Assembly (NCBI GenBank): GCA_024234815.1
Contig: JACKNO010000009.1
Location: 1 to 15,404, forward strand
Length of the DNA stretch: 15,404 bases
Source: Pseudomonadales bacterium
GTDB taxonomy: Bacteria; Pseudomonadota; Gammaproteobacteria; Pseudomonadales; Halieaceae
Direction of reading: 5' to 3'
Below the pieces are notes generated by a model. The model worked only from the letters and a program-made list of their open reading frames with translations. It did no database searches and was not told where the DNA came from. Below are positions 15,378 to 15,404 of this stretch, in pieces. The first letter of the stretch is position 1, and the number at the start of each line of letters is the position of its first letter. A program made the translations under genes and the position numbers.

Positions 15378-15404
15378 GTGCTTGTCGTCGCTATCGGGGA
15401 CTTG
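15378..15404 (+). CDS. Start of a further gene, cut by the window end
   Basis: GTG 15378, two bases after the zwf-relic stop, opens a frame reading V-L-V-V-A-I-G-D-L to the edge. A hydrophobic strand followed by G-D could be the beginning of a glucokinase-type ATPase, which would suit a glucose-processing operon, but nine codons are too few to identify it. Confidence 0.25.

Noticed and set aside
1..15404. CRISPR array, tRNA/rRNA genes, prophage or toxin-antitoxin module
   Set aside because: No regularly spaced repeats, no cloverleaf or rRNA-like sequence, and no phage or toxin-like small gene pair could be found by eye.

Overview
The window looks like chromosomal DNA of a gammaproteobacterium or a close relative. 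It is Gram-negative, because it carries lipid A and LPS modification enzymes, a LpxL-type acyltransferase, an outer-membrane-style lipoprotein and a classical OmpR/histidine-kinase pair. No gene allows a genus to be named. Apart from one decayed transposase and one broken metabolic gene, the layout is ordinary chromosome.

Left part (1-6805), envelope remodelling. A 5'-truncated SAM methyltransferase leads into a phosphoethanolamine-lipid A transferase (eptA, with MCR-like motifs). Then come a PAP2 membrane phosphatase, an OmpR-family response regulator and its overlapping sensor kinase, all on the plus strand. This resembles the pmrC-pmrA-pmrB arrangement with an added phosphatase. Converging on it from the minus strand are a LpxL/HtrB-type lysophospholipid acyltransferase and an isoprenylcysteine methyltransferase-like membrane protein. 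Together they suggest a locus that changes the charge and acylation of lipid A under two-component control. A perfect palindrome sits just upstream of the regulator gene. The first ~70 codons of eptA are displaced by one frameshift at a run of six T's.

Middle part (6806-9816), minus-strand genes. A secreted PepSY-domain protein, a second PAP2 phosphatase and a sphingomyelinase-like endonuclease/exonuclease/phosphatase (EEP) lipoprotein lie here. A related ~24-46 bp motif sits upstream of the ICMT-like, PepSY and second PAP2 genes, and could tie them into one regulon. Between the second PAP2 and the EEP gene is the relic of an rve-type transposase, with its first catalytic Asp lost, a frameshift and a stop.

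Right part (9926-15404), potassium and carbon. A Kup potassium transporter (minus) and a cytoplasmic-type GH15 glucoamylase (plus) diverge from a 47-bp interval with a convincing promoter. The glucoamylase is followed, with an ATGA overlap, by a glucose-6-phosphate dehydrogenase (zwf) relic carrying three lesions: N-terminal deletion, in-frame TAG and C-terminal frameshift. Another reading frame begins right after it and is cut by the window end. Three of the frameshifts in the window lie in or beside homopolymers, so read errors must be excluded before calling them biological; the zwf deletion and nonsense codon are not explained that way.
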